A stretch of DNA of 64,000 nt from assembly GCF_051251695.1 (NCBI RefSeq), contig NZ_JBPOEU010000007.1:1-64000 (forward strand). Direction: 5' to 3'. The notes beneath the pieces were generated by a model. That model saw nothing but the letters and a program-made list of their open reading frames with translations, was not told the origin of the DNA and did not search any database. How positions within the stretch are numbered: position 1 is the first letter of the stretch; the number at the start of each line of letters is the position of its first letter. Of this stretch, positions 34,354-42,606 are shown piece after piece. Origin of the DNA: Maritalea sp051251695 (GTDB lineage: Bacteria > Pseudomonadota > Alphaproteobacteria > Rhizobiales > Devosiaceae). Both the position numbers and the translations under genes were made by a program.

Positions 34354-36210
34354 CTACTGCTGAAACTGCAATCTCGCCAATTCAGCGTAACGACCGCCCT
34401 TTTCGATCAACTGATCGTGGGTGCCCTGATCGATGACCTTGCCGTCTTCCAACACCAAAATACGATCAGCGTTTTTAATCGTCGCTAAACGATGCGCCAC
34501 AACAAGGGTTGTGCGGCCAACCATCAAGCGTTCAAGGGCTTGTTGCACCTTGGTTTCGCTTTCAGCGTCCAATGCACTTGTGGCTTCATCAAGCAATAAA
34601 ATCGGTGCGTCTTTAAGCAATGCACGGGCAATCGCCACGCGTTGTTTTTGCCCACCGGACAACATCACGCCACGTTCGCCGACAATGCTCTCATACCCGT
34701 GTTGAAGGCGTAGCACGAAGTCATCGACCATCGCTACTTTCGCGGCCTCGCGCACGTCCTCGTCGCTGGCATCGGGTTTACCGAACCGGATGTTATCCGC
34801 AATGGTGCCAGAGAACATGATCGCGTCTTGTTCCACATAGGCGAACCGTTTGCGCAGTTCGTTAAAGTCGGCATCGCGCACATCAACGCCGTCAACCCGC
34901 AATTGCCCGCCGGTGACGTCGTAAAAACGTTGCAACAAGGAAAATACCGTCGATTTTCCCGCGCCGGATGGGCCGACCAGTGCAACGGTTTCACCCGATT
35001 TCACATCAAAGCTAATGCCGTTCAAAACACTTTCATCATCGCGCGTCATATACTGAAAATGCACATCATCAAACGCAATAGTTGCCGGGCTTGGAACAGG
35101 CAATGGAACAGGGGATTGTGCTGCATCAATGCTTGGCTCCGTACCAAGAATTTCAGTAATCCGCTCAGTTGCACCCGCAACGGTTTGCAACGTGCCCAGA
35201 ATTTCAGAAATACCGGTCAATGTTCCAGTTGCCAACATCGCATAGATGAGGAACTGGCTGAGTTCACCAACAGTGATCTGACCGGCGGACACCAATTGAG
35301 TGCCCAACCAAATAAGGCCAACAATGCCCGTAGCTGTAAGGAAAATCACAAAAGCGATCATCCCAGCGCGAACCAACAGACGTGACACTTCTGACTGATA
35401 GCTTGCTTCAGCATATTCGCCATATTCTTGATTGCGTTGACCTTCGCGGGTGAAGGCTTTGATGGTCTTAATTGCGCCAAATGTCTCGCTGGCCAGCGCT
35501 GCAAGGTCAGCAATTTTGTCTTGCTGTTTACGCGAAAGACCACGGATATATTTGCCCAACCAAACAACAGGGAAAACCAAAACGGGGATGATGATAACAA
35601 CCGCACCAGCCAAATAAATGGAGGTGACAAACATCATAATCACCGAGCCAGCCAACATGACCCCGGAGCGCAATACCACCGGCAGGGCGCTATCGAGCGC
35701 ACCACGCACAATGCCAACGTCTGATGTGATCCTGGAGATCAATTCACCAGTGCGGTTGGTGTCAAAAAACACCACATCCATATTCATCAAATGCGAAAAA
35801 ACAGCACGTCGAATGTCGGTGATCACCCGCATGCCAATGACCGATATGAAATAGAATCGCGCAGCAGACGCAACAGCCAAAATGCCGGCAATCGCGATAA
35901 TGCCGAGTGAGTAGGAGTTTACAACATCAAGGTTTTGCGTGACAAACCCCTCGTCAATTATGCTGCCCGCAAAATAGGGAATCGCTAATGCCGCGAACGC
36001 TGCGACAAGCAAAAACAGGGCCGTAAAGGTAAGTCGAATTGGATATTTCAGCACAAATGGCAACAGCGCCCTTAACGGCTGCGTAGAACTCGTACCGCTT
36101 TCCCTGTCAGACCTAAGAATAATCTTATCAAGGCGTGACTTATTATCAACGCGCGACTTATCCGCACGCGAACGCGTGTCCTTAGCCTGGTTGCTGGACA
36201 TATCCGACAT
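34354..36210 (-). CDS. ABC transporter, fused permease/ATPase (MsbA/exporter type)
   Basis: This 618-residue half-transporter has six membrane helices (~55-345) with an EAA-like DKIADLAALASETFGAIKTI. The nucleotide-binding domain has Walker A GPSGAGKST, signature LSGGQKQR, Walker B ILLLDEAT and H-loop VVAHRLATI. A charged N-terminal extension (~50 residues) precedes the membrane domain. Members export lipids or drugs as dimers; the cargo is not predictable. Its position next to rpmE and DUF1465 is conserved in Hyphomicrobiales, pointing to a housekeeping exporter. Confidence 0.92.
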   Translation of the reverse strand: MSDMSSNQAKDTRSRADKSRVDNKSRLDKIILRSDRESGTSSTQPLRALLPFVLKYPIRLTFTALFLLVAAFAALAIPYFAGSIIDEGFVTQNLDVVNSYSLGIIAIAGILAVASAARFYFISVIGMRVITDIRRAVFSHLMNMDVVFFDTNRTGELISRITSDVGIVRGALDSALPVVLRSGVMLAGSVIMMFVTSIYLAGAVVIIIPVLVFPVVWLGKYIRGLSRKQQDKIADLAALASETFGAIKTIKAFTREGQRNQEYGEYAEASYQSEVSRLLVRAGMIAFVIFLTATGIVGLIWLGTQLVSAGQITVGELSQFLIYAMLATGTLTGISEILGTLQTVAGATERITEILGTEPSIDAAQSPVPLPVPSPATIAFDDVHFQYMTRDDESVLNGISFDVKSGETVALVGPSGAGKSTVFSLLQRFYDVTGGQLRVDGVDVRDADFNELRKRFAYVEQDAIMFSGTIADNIRFGKPDASDEDVREAAKVAMVDDFVLRLQHGYESIVGERGVMLSGGQKQRVAIARALLKDAPILLLDEATSALDAESETKVQQALERLMVGRTTLVVAHRLATIKNADRILVLEDGKVIDQGTHDQLIEKGGRYAELARLQFQQ

Positions 36211-36441
36211 ATTTGAAATCCCAATCGCAAATTACAGCGCTAAAATAGGTATTCGAGGCACCGAACTCAATAGGCATGTTCGCTTATTGCATGAATCGTC
36301 CAATCCGGCATCACGGCGCTTGCAGTTTGATCCAAGTTGGGTTAGAAACCGCCCAACTGTTTTCCATGAGGTGGACAACGAGGCGTTTTTTATGCCTTTT
36401 ATGTCGGCAATCCTCAATATTTGAATTGAAGGCGCAACCAG

Positions 36442-36666
36442 ATGAAAAAAGACATTCATCCAGATTACCACAAGATCAAAGTGGTTATGACAGACGGCAC
36501 AGAATTCCACACACGTTCGACTTGGGGTTCTGAAAACGATACAATGCAGCTCGACATCGACCCAAACACTCATCCTGCTTGGACAGGTGGAACTGGCGAG
36601 TTGATGGACCGTGGCGGCCGTGTATCACGCTTTAAAGATAAGTATAAAGGCATTTTGGGCAGCTAA
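36442..36666 (+). CDS. rpmE: 50S ribosomal protein L31
   Basis: The 74-residue protein begins MKKDIHPDYHKIKVVMTDGT and carries the L31 pattern THPAWTGG..DRGGRVSRF. It contains no cysteine, so it is the zinc-free form, common in alphaproteobacteria. GCAACCAGATG lies at the start without a strong ribosome site. A clear terminator follows. The divergent ABC transporter and convergent DUF1465 neighbours match the usual alphaproteobacterial context. Confidence 0.95.
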   Translation: MKKDIHPDYHKIKVVMTDGTEFHTRSTWGSENDTMQLDIDPNTHPAWTGGTGELMDRGGRVSRFKDKYKGILGS

Positions 36667-36692
36667 GCGCAGCTTCACATTGCTAACAAATT

Positions 36693-36722
36693 AAAAACCC
36701 GGCCTTGGTGCCGGGTTTTTTG
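36693..36722. terminator. Bidirectional terminator after rpmE
   Basis: AAAACCCGGC pairs with GCCGGGTTTT around CTTGGT and is followed by TT. It lies between convergent rpmE and DUF1465. Confidence 0.9.
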
Positions 36723-36755
36723 TGTTCAATATTGTTATTTGAAAACCGCTACAGC

Positions 36756-37280
36756 TTAGCTTTCCGCCGGGCCGTCAAATGCGCTACGCAGTCGGGCAAG
36801 GTGCGAATTCACTGGATTTTGCGGTTCTGCCTGTTCAGCAGCGCCGCCGCGCTCCATCGCGTCAAGCGCGTGGATCCGCTTGTTCAACGAATCTGCTTTT
36901 TCAATCATTTGGCGCATTCTTTGTGGCAACTCGCTCCACATAGGCACATCTGTATCAGCCATTTTTGTGCTGAGTTCGACCCGCCGATCTTCCGATTGCG
37001 CTTCCAATTCTGTCAGCTCGCCTTCACGCACGGCGCGCTGCAGCAAAAGCCAGCTCGCCAATTGCATCAAACGTGTTGTTAATTGCATGGATTGGGACGC
37101 GTAAAGCAAAGATGCATCACGACCAAGTATTTTGCTCGCCGCGCGGCCTTCACCATCCAGATAGGCTGCCGCGTCCTCAACAAGCTTCATCCCTTCTCGA
37201 TAAAGCGTATCAAAGCCACCTGTCGCAACAATGCGGGGGCCAATAGATTGAGCATCATTTGATTGATCGGATTGGGTCAA
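36756..37280 (-). CDS. DUF1465 family protein
   Basis: The 174-residue helical protein has the alphaproteobacterial DUF1465 pattern: FDTLYREGMKLVEDAAAYLD, LYASQSMQLTTRLMQLASWLLLQRAV, and acidic helices EGELTELEAQSEDRRVEL. The family is thought to act in cell-cycle or growth control; I cannot assign a mechanism. The only available start is TTG 37280, close behind AAGGA, which may limit expression. The neighbour order with rpmE is conserved. Confidence 0.85.
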   Translation of the reverse strand: MTQSDQSNDAQSIGPRIVATGGFDTLYREGMKLVEDAAAYLDGEGRAASKILGRDASLLYASQSMQLTTRLMQLASWLLLQRAVREGELTELEAQSEDRRVELSTKMADTDVPMWSELPQRMRQMIEKADSLNKRIHALDAMERGGAAEQAEPQNPVNSHLARLRSAFDGPAES

Positions 37281-37464
37281 TGTCCTTGCCGTCCTTATGC
37301 TTTTGTGACGCGTTCAATAGATCACATTTTGGTGTATTTGTTCGCTCGCTGCTACAGCAAACATACATGCAAACACTTAACAAACAAAATTCGGCTGTTT
37401 TATGAACAGGTAATGATGAGGGAAGGATATAACCGCTTAACGTTTCGGTAACCCGCCACTGATC

Positions 37465-37570
37465 AAAAAAAGAGCCGAATAAATCGGCTCTCGAAGTTAA
37501 CAGGGAGGCGTCGAACAGAGAGTGAAAACCGCTCTGTCAGACCCAACAAATAGTTGGATAAGGAAAGATT
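37465..37570 (-). ncRNA. Candidate trans-acting sRNA with anti-Shine-Dalgarno loop
   Basis: Read on the minus strand, the segment holds three hairpins. CCAAC/GTTGG pairs 37557-37553 with 37547-37543, ACAGAG/CTCTGT pairs 37537-37532 with 37520-37515, and an intrinsic terminator AGAGCCGA/TCGGCTCT (37491-37471) is followed by seven Ts. CGCCTCCCTG (37510-37501), an anti-Shine-Dalgarno motif, lies between hairpins 2 and 3. Rhizobial sRNAs often show such CCUCC motifs. No ORF fits. It might instead be the far 3' end of the amidase transcript. Confidence 0.5.
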
Positions 37571-37582
37571 AACCCAGAATGT

Positions 37583-37598
37583 TTAATGGAACCTTAAC
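37583..37598 (+). promoter_or_regulatory. CtrA-type box
   Basis: TTAA-TGGAACC-TTAAC is a full match to the CtrA consensus TTAA-N7-TTAAC. It sits just upstream of the candidate sRNA, in a stretch with additional ttaac half-sites at 37569 and 37612. Confidence 0.6.
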
Positions 37599-37649
37599 CA
37601 GAGTCATTTTCTTAACCGTCTTTTTTCAAAGGCTTGATCGGCCCAAATT

Positions 37650-39035
37650 TTAGGCTTCATAAAGCCGCTCAATCAGCTTGGCCAATTCAAGCAATTCCCG
37701 CTCCTGCCCTGCCTTTCCGATAAGCTGCGCGCCGATCGGCAGGCCTGCGCTAGAAGTACCTACTCTGATGGTCACGACGGGTAAGCCCAACAGCGAAACA
37801 GGCGTCGTGTAATATGTAACGCAATCCAAATAGCTTAGTTTACGTCCATCAACATCGAAATGGTGTTGGTAATCCCGTAGCCCGTTATGATCTGAACTTG
37901 GTGCAATATGTTTGAACGGCGCAACCGGGCATAGTGGCGCGAGGATTGCATCTACATGGTCCAATTGTTTTGCTCGTTCGCTTGTCAACTTCTTTTGCGC
38001 ACTCAATGCATCAGCATAGTCTTTGCGATCATGTTTGTAGCCATCTTGCACAGGTTTCAAAAACCGAGGAGAACGCGCCTCAGCAGACCTGCCGAAAAAC
38101 CGCGCCAGTTTGCGTTGAATGAAACTCATAAGCTCGCCAGTTTCAAATCCCATAATACGGCCGAACAGATGGGCTGAGCTCGTATCGAAGATGTTCTGAG
38201 AAAGACATTCAACTTGTAAGTTGCTCGCTTCCAGCTTTGCGCCGATTTTTTGAAAAATTGCGCCAGTGTCTTGATCTACCGGGTCTTCAAAACGTTGATC
38301 CCAAACCGCTATGCGATTTCCTTTTGCATTCAATTCTGAAAGTGCATCAGGCATTTGCTGATCACCACGTAAGGCACAAAACCCAAGCCATAAATCGTCC
38401 GCGGTTCGTGCAATCGGGCCTGGTCGCGCGAAATGCGCAAGCTTGCGGGCTGGATCGACCAGCATCCCGCCGGTCGGCAACGCACCTTCGGTTGGCAACA
38501 GGCTCATGACCCCGCAAAATCCCGCTGGAATACGCAATGAACCTGATAGGTCCGCGCCAATATCCAACAAGCTCATTCCAGACGCGACCGCTGCCGCGCT
38601 GCCACCAGAGCTCCCGCCCGTTGTGTACTCCAAATTGTGAGGATTGTTGGTTCGTACACCATTGCCACTCAAACACTGAAAATCCATTGCCAGCGGTGGC
38701 AAATTGGTTTTGCCAATAACCGTTGCGCCGCTATTCAATAGGTTTTGAATGCAGGTTGCGTTTTGTTTGGACGCAGCTCTGGGCAAGGTGCTCATGCCAA
38801 ACTGGGCTGTTTTTCCTGCGACGTGAAACTGATCCTTCACGCTAACCGGCAAGCCCTTGAGCCAGCCATCACCTGACGGCTTTTCAATTGCAAAATACTG
38901 GGCGAAGGCGTTGATATCACCATCTTCGTTCTCATAGCGATCGGATAGATCGCGTAGCACCGTCTCAAGTTGCGTGTGATCTTTTTCCAACAGGTGGTGA
39001 ATATCCACTGCACTGCGTTTTTCTATGCTCGTCAT
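37650..39035 (-). CDS. Amidase signature family enzyme
   Basis: The 461-residue hydrolase has a Ser-cisSer-Lys triad: Lys in LPVSVKDQFHVAG, the glycine/serine-rich NLEYTTGGSSGGSAAAV, and the nucleophile region GADLSGSLRIPAGFCG. A late LLGLPVVTIRVG and LPIGAQLIGK complete the amidase pattern. In most members the nucleophile segment reads TGGSIR; SGSLR here is a conservative change. Substrate unknown; family members act on amides or are GatA-like. The ATG at 39035 follows AGGAG. Confidence 0.88.
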   Translation of the reverse strand: MTSIEKRSAVDIHHLLEKDHTQLETVLRDLSDRYENEDGDINAFAQYFAIEKPSGDGWLKGLPVSVKDQFHVAGKTAQFGMSTLPRAASKQNATCIQNLLNSGATVIGKTNLPPLAMDFQCLSGNGVRTNNPHNLEYTTGGSSGGSAAAVASGMSLLDIGADLSGSLRIPAGFCGVMSLLPTEGALPTGGMLVDPARKLAHFARPGPIARTADDLWLGFCALRGDQQMPDALSELNAKGNRIAVWDQRFEDPVDQDTGAIFQKIGAKLEASNLQVECLSQNIFDTSSAHLFGRIMGFETGELMSFIQRKLARFFGRSAEARSPRFLKPVQDGYKHDRKDYADALSAQKKLTSERAKQLDHVDAILAPLCPVAPFKHIAPSSDHNGLRDYQHHFDVDGRKLSYLDCVTYYTTPVSLLGLPVVTIRVGTSSAGLPIGAQLIGKAGQERELLELAKLIERLYEA

Positions 39036-39098
39036 CAATTACTCCTATGTTGGGAGCAAATTATCAAACGCAGCGGCGCGTCGCTTTTCCAATCCTGC

Positions 39099-39974
39099 TT
39101 ATTTGATTGGTAGCCAGACTTCGGCACTTTTTTCTGTTGGCTGATAGTTTTTAGGTGATTGAAAATAGACTTCAATCGGCCATTCATCGCGCAACTCAAA
39201 ACCACTATGGCTGAGCACGAATTGGTAAGCGCGGTTCCATGTCTGATGCAGATATTGAAATTCACCAATATGAGGAAATTTCAGCCAACGCCCTTCCTCA
39301 AATCGCTGAACTTGTTCACTCCAATTCTGATCAATATCAGCGAAGCTAAAGGCACCAAAATGCCCATCGACCATTTGATCATTCATGCCCTGTGGGGATT
39401 TGGGGAAGGCACCTGTTGGCACCAAAACTTCATTTCCATTGGCGTTCAAGAAATCACCAATTTGTTGCACCACATTCTCATGGGCGAAAAATTGACCATC
39501 CGTTACCCCACGTTGGGATCGATAATAGAAGTTAAACGCACGCTCATTTGAAACATCATGTTCAATTTCAATTTTTTTGGTTCGCACTAGTTTTTTCGGG
39601 GCTTCAATCAAACGAGCGGCCGCATCTAGGTCCAGCACAGCCTGGCGAGGAGCCAAGCCAAATCGTTTTGAAAAGGCTGTTGTAAAAGACGCATGGCTTT
39701 CGTAACCAAGCCAAAGCGCCAAATCGATGAGCTTTTGCTCTTTGTTGGAAAGAAGAGATGAAAGGGCAATTTGCAGCCGCCGCGCATTGAAATATTCATG
39801 CGGGCTTTCGCCAGTTTGCGCCAAAAATATTCGGTGAAAGTGGTATTGGGAGGCACCCGACGCACGCGCCAAATCTTCCATTCGAGGTACAGTCAACGGG
39901 TCTTTGGAAAGATACTCGTCGATTATCACCATCCCGCGCTGAACCTGACGGCGATGCAGTTCAATCCGTGACAT
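39099..39974 (-). CDS. AraC-family HTH fused to a GyrI-like ligand-binding domain
   Basis: The 291-residue protein has an N-terminal AraC HTH (~15-115; PRMEDLARASGASQYHFHRIF and LIDLALWLGYESHASFTTAF). A C-terminal GyrI/SOUL-like domain follows (VLVPTGAFPKSP, WLKFPHIGEFQYLHQTWNRA, FELRDEWPIEVYFQ). This is the Rob/SoxS-with-GyrI layout that senses amphipathic drugs or antibiotics. It precedes the amidase on the same strand with about 60 bases between, so they may be co-regulated. Confidence 0.88.
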   Translation of the reverse strand: MSRIELHRRQVQRGMVIIDEYLSKDPLTVPRMEDLARASGASQYHFHRIFLAQTGESPHEYFNARRLQIALSSLLSNKEQKLIDLALWLGYESHASFTTAFSKRFGLAPRQAVLDLDAAARLIEAPKKLVRTKKIEIEHDVSNERAFNFYYRSQRGVTDGQFFAHENVVQQIGDFLNANGNEVLVPTGAFPKSPQGMNDQMVDGHFGAFSFADIDQNWSEQVQRFEEGRWLKFPHIGEFQYLHQTWNRAYQFVLSHSGFELRDEWPIEVYFQSPKNYQPTEKSAEVWLPIK

Positions 39975-40005
39975 GCAATTGTTCCAAAAGGGCGAATGCT
40001 CGCGT

Positions 40006-40227
40006 TTATTTGCCTAAATCAGGATTTAAAAGTCGGGGAAATTGTGATTGAAATACCTCGTTCATACCGTTGCTCGGTAGCTTGCCTTCTGCTCTTTGCT
40101 GCGCATCTGCTGCAAGTTTTACACGCTGCATTTCATCAAACAATATCACCAGCCGTGCTTCTAACTCTTGAGCCGACATGCCTTCAAGCGACATGCCAAT
40201 ATTATGGGTGTGCGGTATAGTGTTCAT
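40006..40227 (-). CDS. Small DUF1192-like protein (copy 2)
   Basis: The 73-residue protein contains IGMSLEGMSAQELEARLVIL, which aligns position by position with GMSLDAISVDELAERILLLE of the upstream neighbour. This suggests a divergent tandem duplicate of a DUF1192 gene. The tail FQSQFPRLLNPDLGK is longer. GGGGAATTGAAG precedes ATG 40227. Function is unknown. The gene lies 55 bases downstream of its paralogue on the same strand. Confidence 0.65.
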   Translation of the reverse strand: MNTIPHTHNIGMSLEGMSAQELEARLVILFDEMQRVKLAADAQQRAEGKLPSNGMNEVFQSQFPRLLNPDLGK

Positions 40228-40282
40228 CTTCAATTCCCCAACGGTCTGTGCGTAGAGCCAACGCAAATCAACAAGCACAACC

Positions 40283-40465
40283 TCAAAACTTAAACACCGC
40301 ATCCGCTGCGTTTTTGCTTTTGTTCTTTACGATAATTTCCGCTTTTAAACGGTCGATTTCGCGTTCCAGCAGTAAAATTCTTTCCGCCAACTCATCAACA
40401 GATATCGCATCAAGAGACATACCAAGCTCGTGCAACATTGATTTTGAAACCTCATCACCATCCAT
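40283..40465 (-). CDS. DUF1192 family small protein
   Basis: The 60-residue protein has the alphaproteobacterial DUF1192 layout: a short acidic N-terminus, LGMSLDAISVDELAERILLL, a coiled-coil REIDRLKAEI and a Lys-rich tail ending AADAVFKF. GAGAGGTGATT precedes ATG 40465; a longer in-frame start at 40636 lies inside the divergent oxidoreductase gene and is rejected. DUF1192 divergent from a quinone oxidoreductase and trcR is a conserved order. Confidence 0.85.
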   Translation of the reverse strand: MDGDEVSKSMLHELGMSLDAISVDELAERILLLEREIDRLKAEIIVKNKSKNAADAVFKF

Positions 40466-40597
40466 AATCACCTCTCCCCTGGTTGTTTCTATCTGCGATC
40501 CGCAAAATAATGTGATAAGAATCATCATTGGGGCAACACCCAATTTGAAAAAATACGCTTGTTTTAAAAAGAACTCTTGAAAAATTGAGACCTCCAC

Positions 40598-41617
40598 ATG
40601 ACCGAAAAGACAATGCAGGCAATTTCCATTGAGCAACCAGGTGGGCCAGAAGTGCTCAAATTGGTCGAAGCCCCCATGCCTTATGCATATGAGGGTGAAG
40701 TCTTAATCAAAGTGCATGCTGCGGGGGTAAACCGCCCGGACATTTTGCAGCGTATGGGCGCTTATCCGCCCCCGAAAGACGCCTCCCCGCTCCCCGGTTT
40801 GGAAGTTGCTGGCATTGTTGAAAAAGTTGGGCGCGGCGTCACCAACCTAAAAGAAGGCGATCAAGTGATCGCCCTGTGCAATGGCGGCGGATATGCTGAA
40901 TATGTAGCCGTTCCTGCAGGTCAAGTTCTGCCCCTGCCCAACGGCTGGACAATGACTGAAGGCGCAGCATTGCCCGAAACTTTGTTCACAGTTCAGCAAA
41001 CCATGATTGATCGGGCGGGACTTGAGAGCGGGCAAACCGTTCTCATCCATGGTGGTGCAGGCGGCATTGGCGCGGCAGCTATCCAATTGGCAAAACTGAA
41101 AGATTGTTTCGTGCTCGCCACAGCTTCGAGCGAAGAAAAACTGGACTATGTTCGGTCAGTAGGTGCCGATATTGCAATCAACTATCTAACAGAAGATTTT
41201 GTTGAAAAAACCAAAACTGCCACCAAAGATAAAGGCGCAAATGTCATTCTTGATATTATCGGGTCTGACTATGTAGATCGCAATATCCGGGCTGCTGCTA
41301 TTGAAGGCACTATAGTGCAACTGGCCAATTTGGGTGGCCGCGAAGCAACGATAACGATGGGGTTGGTCGTTGCAAAACGCCTAACCATTTTCGGCTCGAC
41401 CCTTCGTGCGCAACCCAATGAGGTAAAAGAAAACATCGCCAACAATATGAAATCTCAAATTTGGCCCGCGCTTGAAAGTGGCAAGTTTATCAAACCCAAA
41501 ATTTCAACCTATGAGTTACAAGACGCTTCGGCGGCCCATCGGGATATGGATGCTGGCGATCATTTTGGTAAAATCGTTTTGCGTACCAGCGCAAACACCG
41601 ATGTGCGAAATGATTAA
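40598..41617 (+). CDS. NAD(P)H-quinone oxidoreductase (PIG3-like MDR)
   Basis: The 339-residue zinc-free MDR protein is of the PIG3/TP53I3 type: QAISIEQPGGPEVLKLVEAP, RPDILQRMGAYPPPKDASP, GLEVAGIVEKVG, and the NADPH motif IHGGAGGIGAAAIQLAK. It is more distantly related to the four paralogues at 17-23 kb and belongs to the conserved DUF1192-oxidoreductase-trcR block. It probably reduces quinones using NADPH. Confidence 0.9.
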   Translation: MTEKTMQAISIEQPGGPEVLKLVEAPMPYAYEGEVLIKVHAAGVNRPDILQRMGAYPPPKDASPLPGLEVAGIVEKVGRGVTNLKEGDQVIALCNGGGYAEYVAVPAGQVLPLPNGWTMTEGAALPETLFTVQQTMIDRAGLESGQTVLIHGGAGGIGAAAIQLAKLKDCFVLATASSEEKLDYVRSVGADIAINYLTEDFVEKTKTATKDKGANVILDIIGSDYVDRNIRAAAIEGTIVQLANLGGREATITMGLVVAKRLTIFGSTLRAQPNEVKENIANNMKSQIWPALESGKFIKPKISTYELQDASAAHRDMDAGDHFGKIVLRTSANTDVRND

Positions 41618-41734
41618 TTAAGATTGCATTTTGACCAATTGAGCGCTATATGACACCTAAATTCCCCATCAGTTTTACATTTTGAGGGGCGTGCAAGGTG
41701 ACCAAAAGCCTCGCACCCGAGGAAAGAGATTATT

Positions 41735-42466
41735 ATGGCCACACAACTTCTTATGCCCAAAGCCACAGCCGTTTGGTTGGTGGACAATACAGGGCTTACA
41801 TTTGATCAGATCGCTGCGTTTTGCAGCCTGCACCCCCTAGAAGTGCAAGGCATTGCCGATGGTGATGTTGCTGGTGGCATTAAGGGTGTGAACCCGATTC
41901 AGAACGATCAATTGACCAAAGAAGAAATTGAAAAAGCTGAAGCCGACAGCGCACACCGCATGGTACTTTCAAGCCCGAAAACAATTGTGCCTGTCCCTAA
42001 GCGTCGTGGCCCTCGCTACACACCAGTTTCAAAACGCCAAGAAAAGCCAAATGCTATTCTTTGGATCGTGCGCAACCATCCAGAACTTAAAGACGCACAG
42101 ATCATGCGTCTTGTGGGCACAACAAAACCAACCATTGAATCGGTTCGTGAGCGCTCACACTGGAACGCAAGCAATCAAACACCGGCTGACCCGGTAACCT
42201 TGGGGCTATGTACCCAGGTCGAATTGGACATGGAAGTGCGTAAAGCTGCAAAAGATTTGCCACCCGAAGAAGCACGCGCCGAAGATTCTGGTTTGCTCAC
42301 AGCAGAAGAAGCCATGGCAACTGTGCCGGCAAAACCTATTTTCGACCAAGGGTTCTTGGATCCGCAACCTTCTGTTCTTGGCAATGACCGAAATTCAGAG
42401 CCAGAATATGACGCGGACAGCGTGTTTTCTGGCCTTACATCTACAAAAAATGACGACGACGCATAA
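41735..42466 (+). CDS. trcR: Cell-cycle transcriptional regulator TrcR (DUF1013)
   Basis: The 243-residue protein matches DUF1013/TrcR. The conserved N-terminus LMPKATAVWLVDNTGLTFDQIAAFC is followed by LHPLEVQGIADGDVAGGIKGVNP, then IVRNHPELKDAQIMRLVGTTKPTIE resembling an HTH, and an acidic tail. TrcR is an alphaproteobacterial RNA-polymerase-associated regulator. GAGGAAAG precedes the ATG. A strong downstream hairpin with T-run separates it from the Kef gene. Confidence 0.9.
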   Translation: MATQLLMPKATAVWLVDNTGLTFDQIAAFCSLHPLEVQGIADGDVAGGIKGVNPIQNDQLTKEEIEKAEADSAHRMVLSSPKTIVPVPKRRGPRYTPVSKRQEKPNAILWIVRNHPELKDAQIMRLVGTTKPTIESVRERSHWNASNQTPADPVTLGLCTQVELDMEVRKAAKDLPPEEARAEDSGLLTAEEAMATVPAKPIFDQGFLDPQPSVLGNDRNSEPEYDADSVFSGLTSTKNDDDA

Positions 42467-42495
42467 AATGCGACGCATATTTAGCTGATCTTAAA

Positions 42496-42549
42496 ACGGA
42501 TCTGCCATGGTTGCCTCAATCGGAGGAAATTATGGCGGGTCCGTTTTTT
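42496..42549 (+). terminator. Terminator-like hairpin after trcR, covering a possible leader start
   Basis: ACGGATCTGCCAT (42496-42508) pairs over its full length (two G-U pairs) with ATGGCGGGTCCGT (42532-42544), followed by TTTTTT. The 3' arm contains an ATG, and GGAGG (42522-42526) lies in the loop. The structure could act as terminator, attenuator or translation switch. Confidence 0.7.
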
Positions 42550-42606
42550 ATTTGGCGAACAACTATTGTTCTAGTAGCGCAAAGGGCGACTGCTAATGGA
42601 ACATAG
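42532..42606 (+). CDS. Possible leader peptide overlapping the Kef gene start
   Basis: A 24-codon frame (MAGPFFIWRTTIVLVAQRAT..) starts six bases after GGAGG and ends at TAG 42604-42606, overlapping the Kef ATG (42596) in another frame. It is hydrophobic in its first half. Its start lies in the 3' arm of the trcR hairpin. It could couple or attenuate translation of the antiporter. Such frames also arise by chance; only conservation would decide. Confidence 0.3.
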   Translation: MAGPFFIWRTTIVLVAQRATANGT

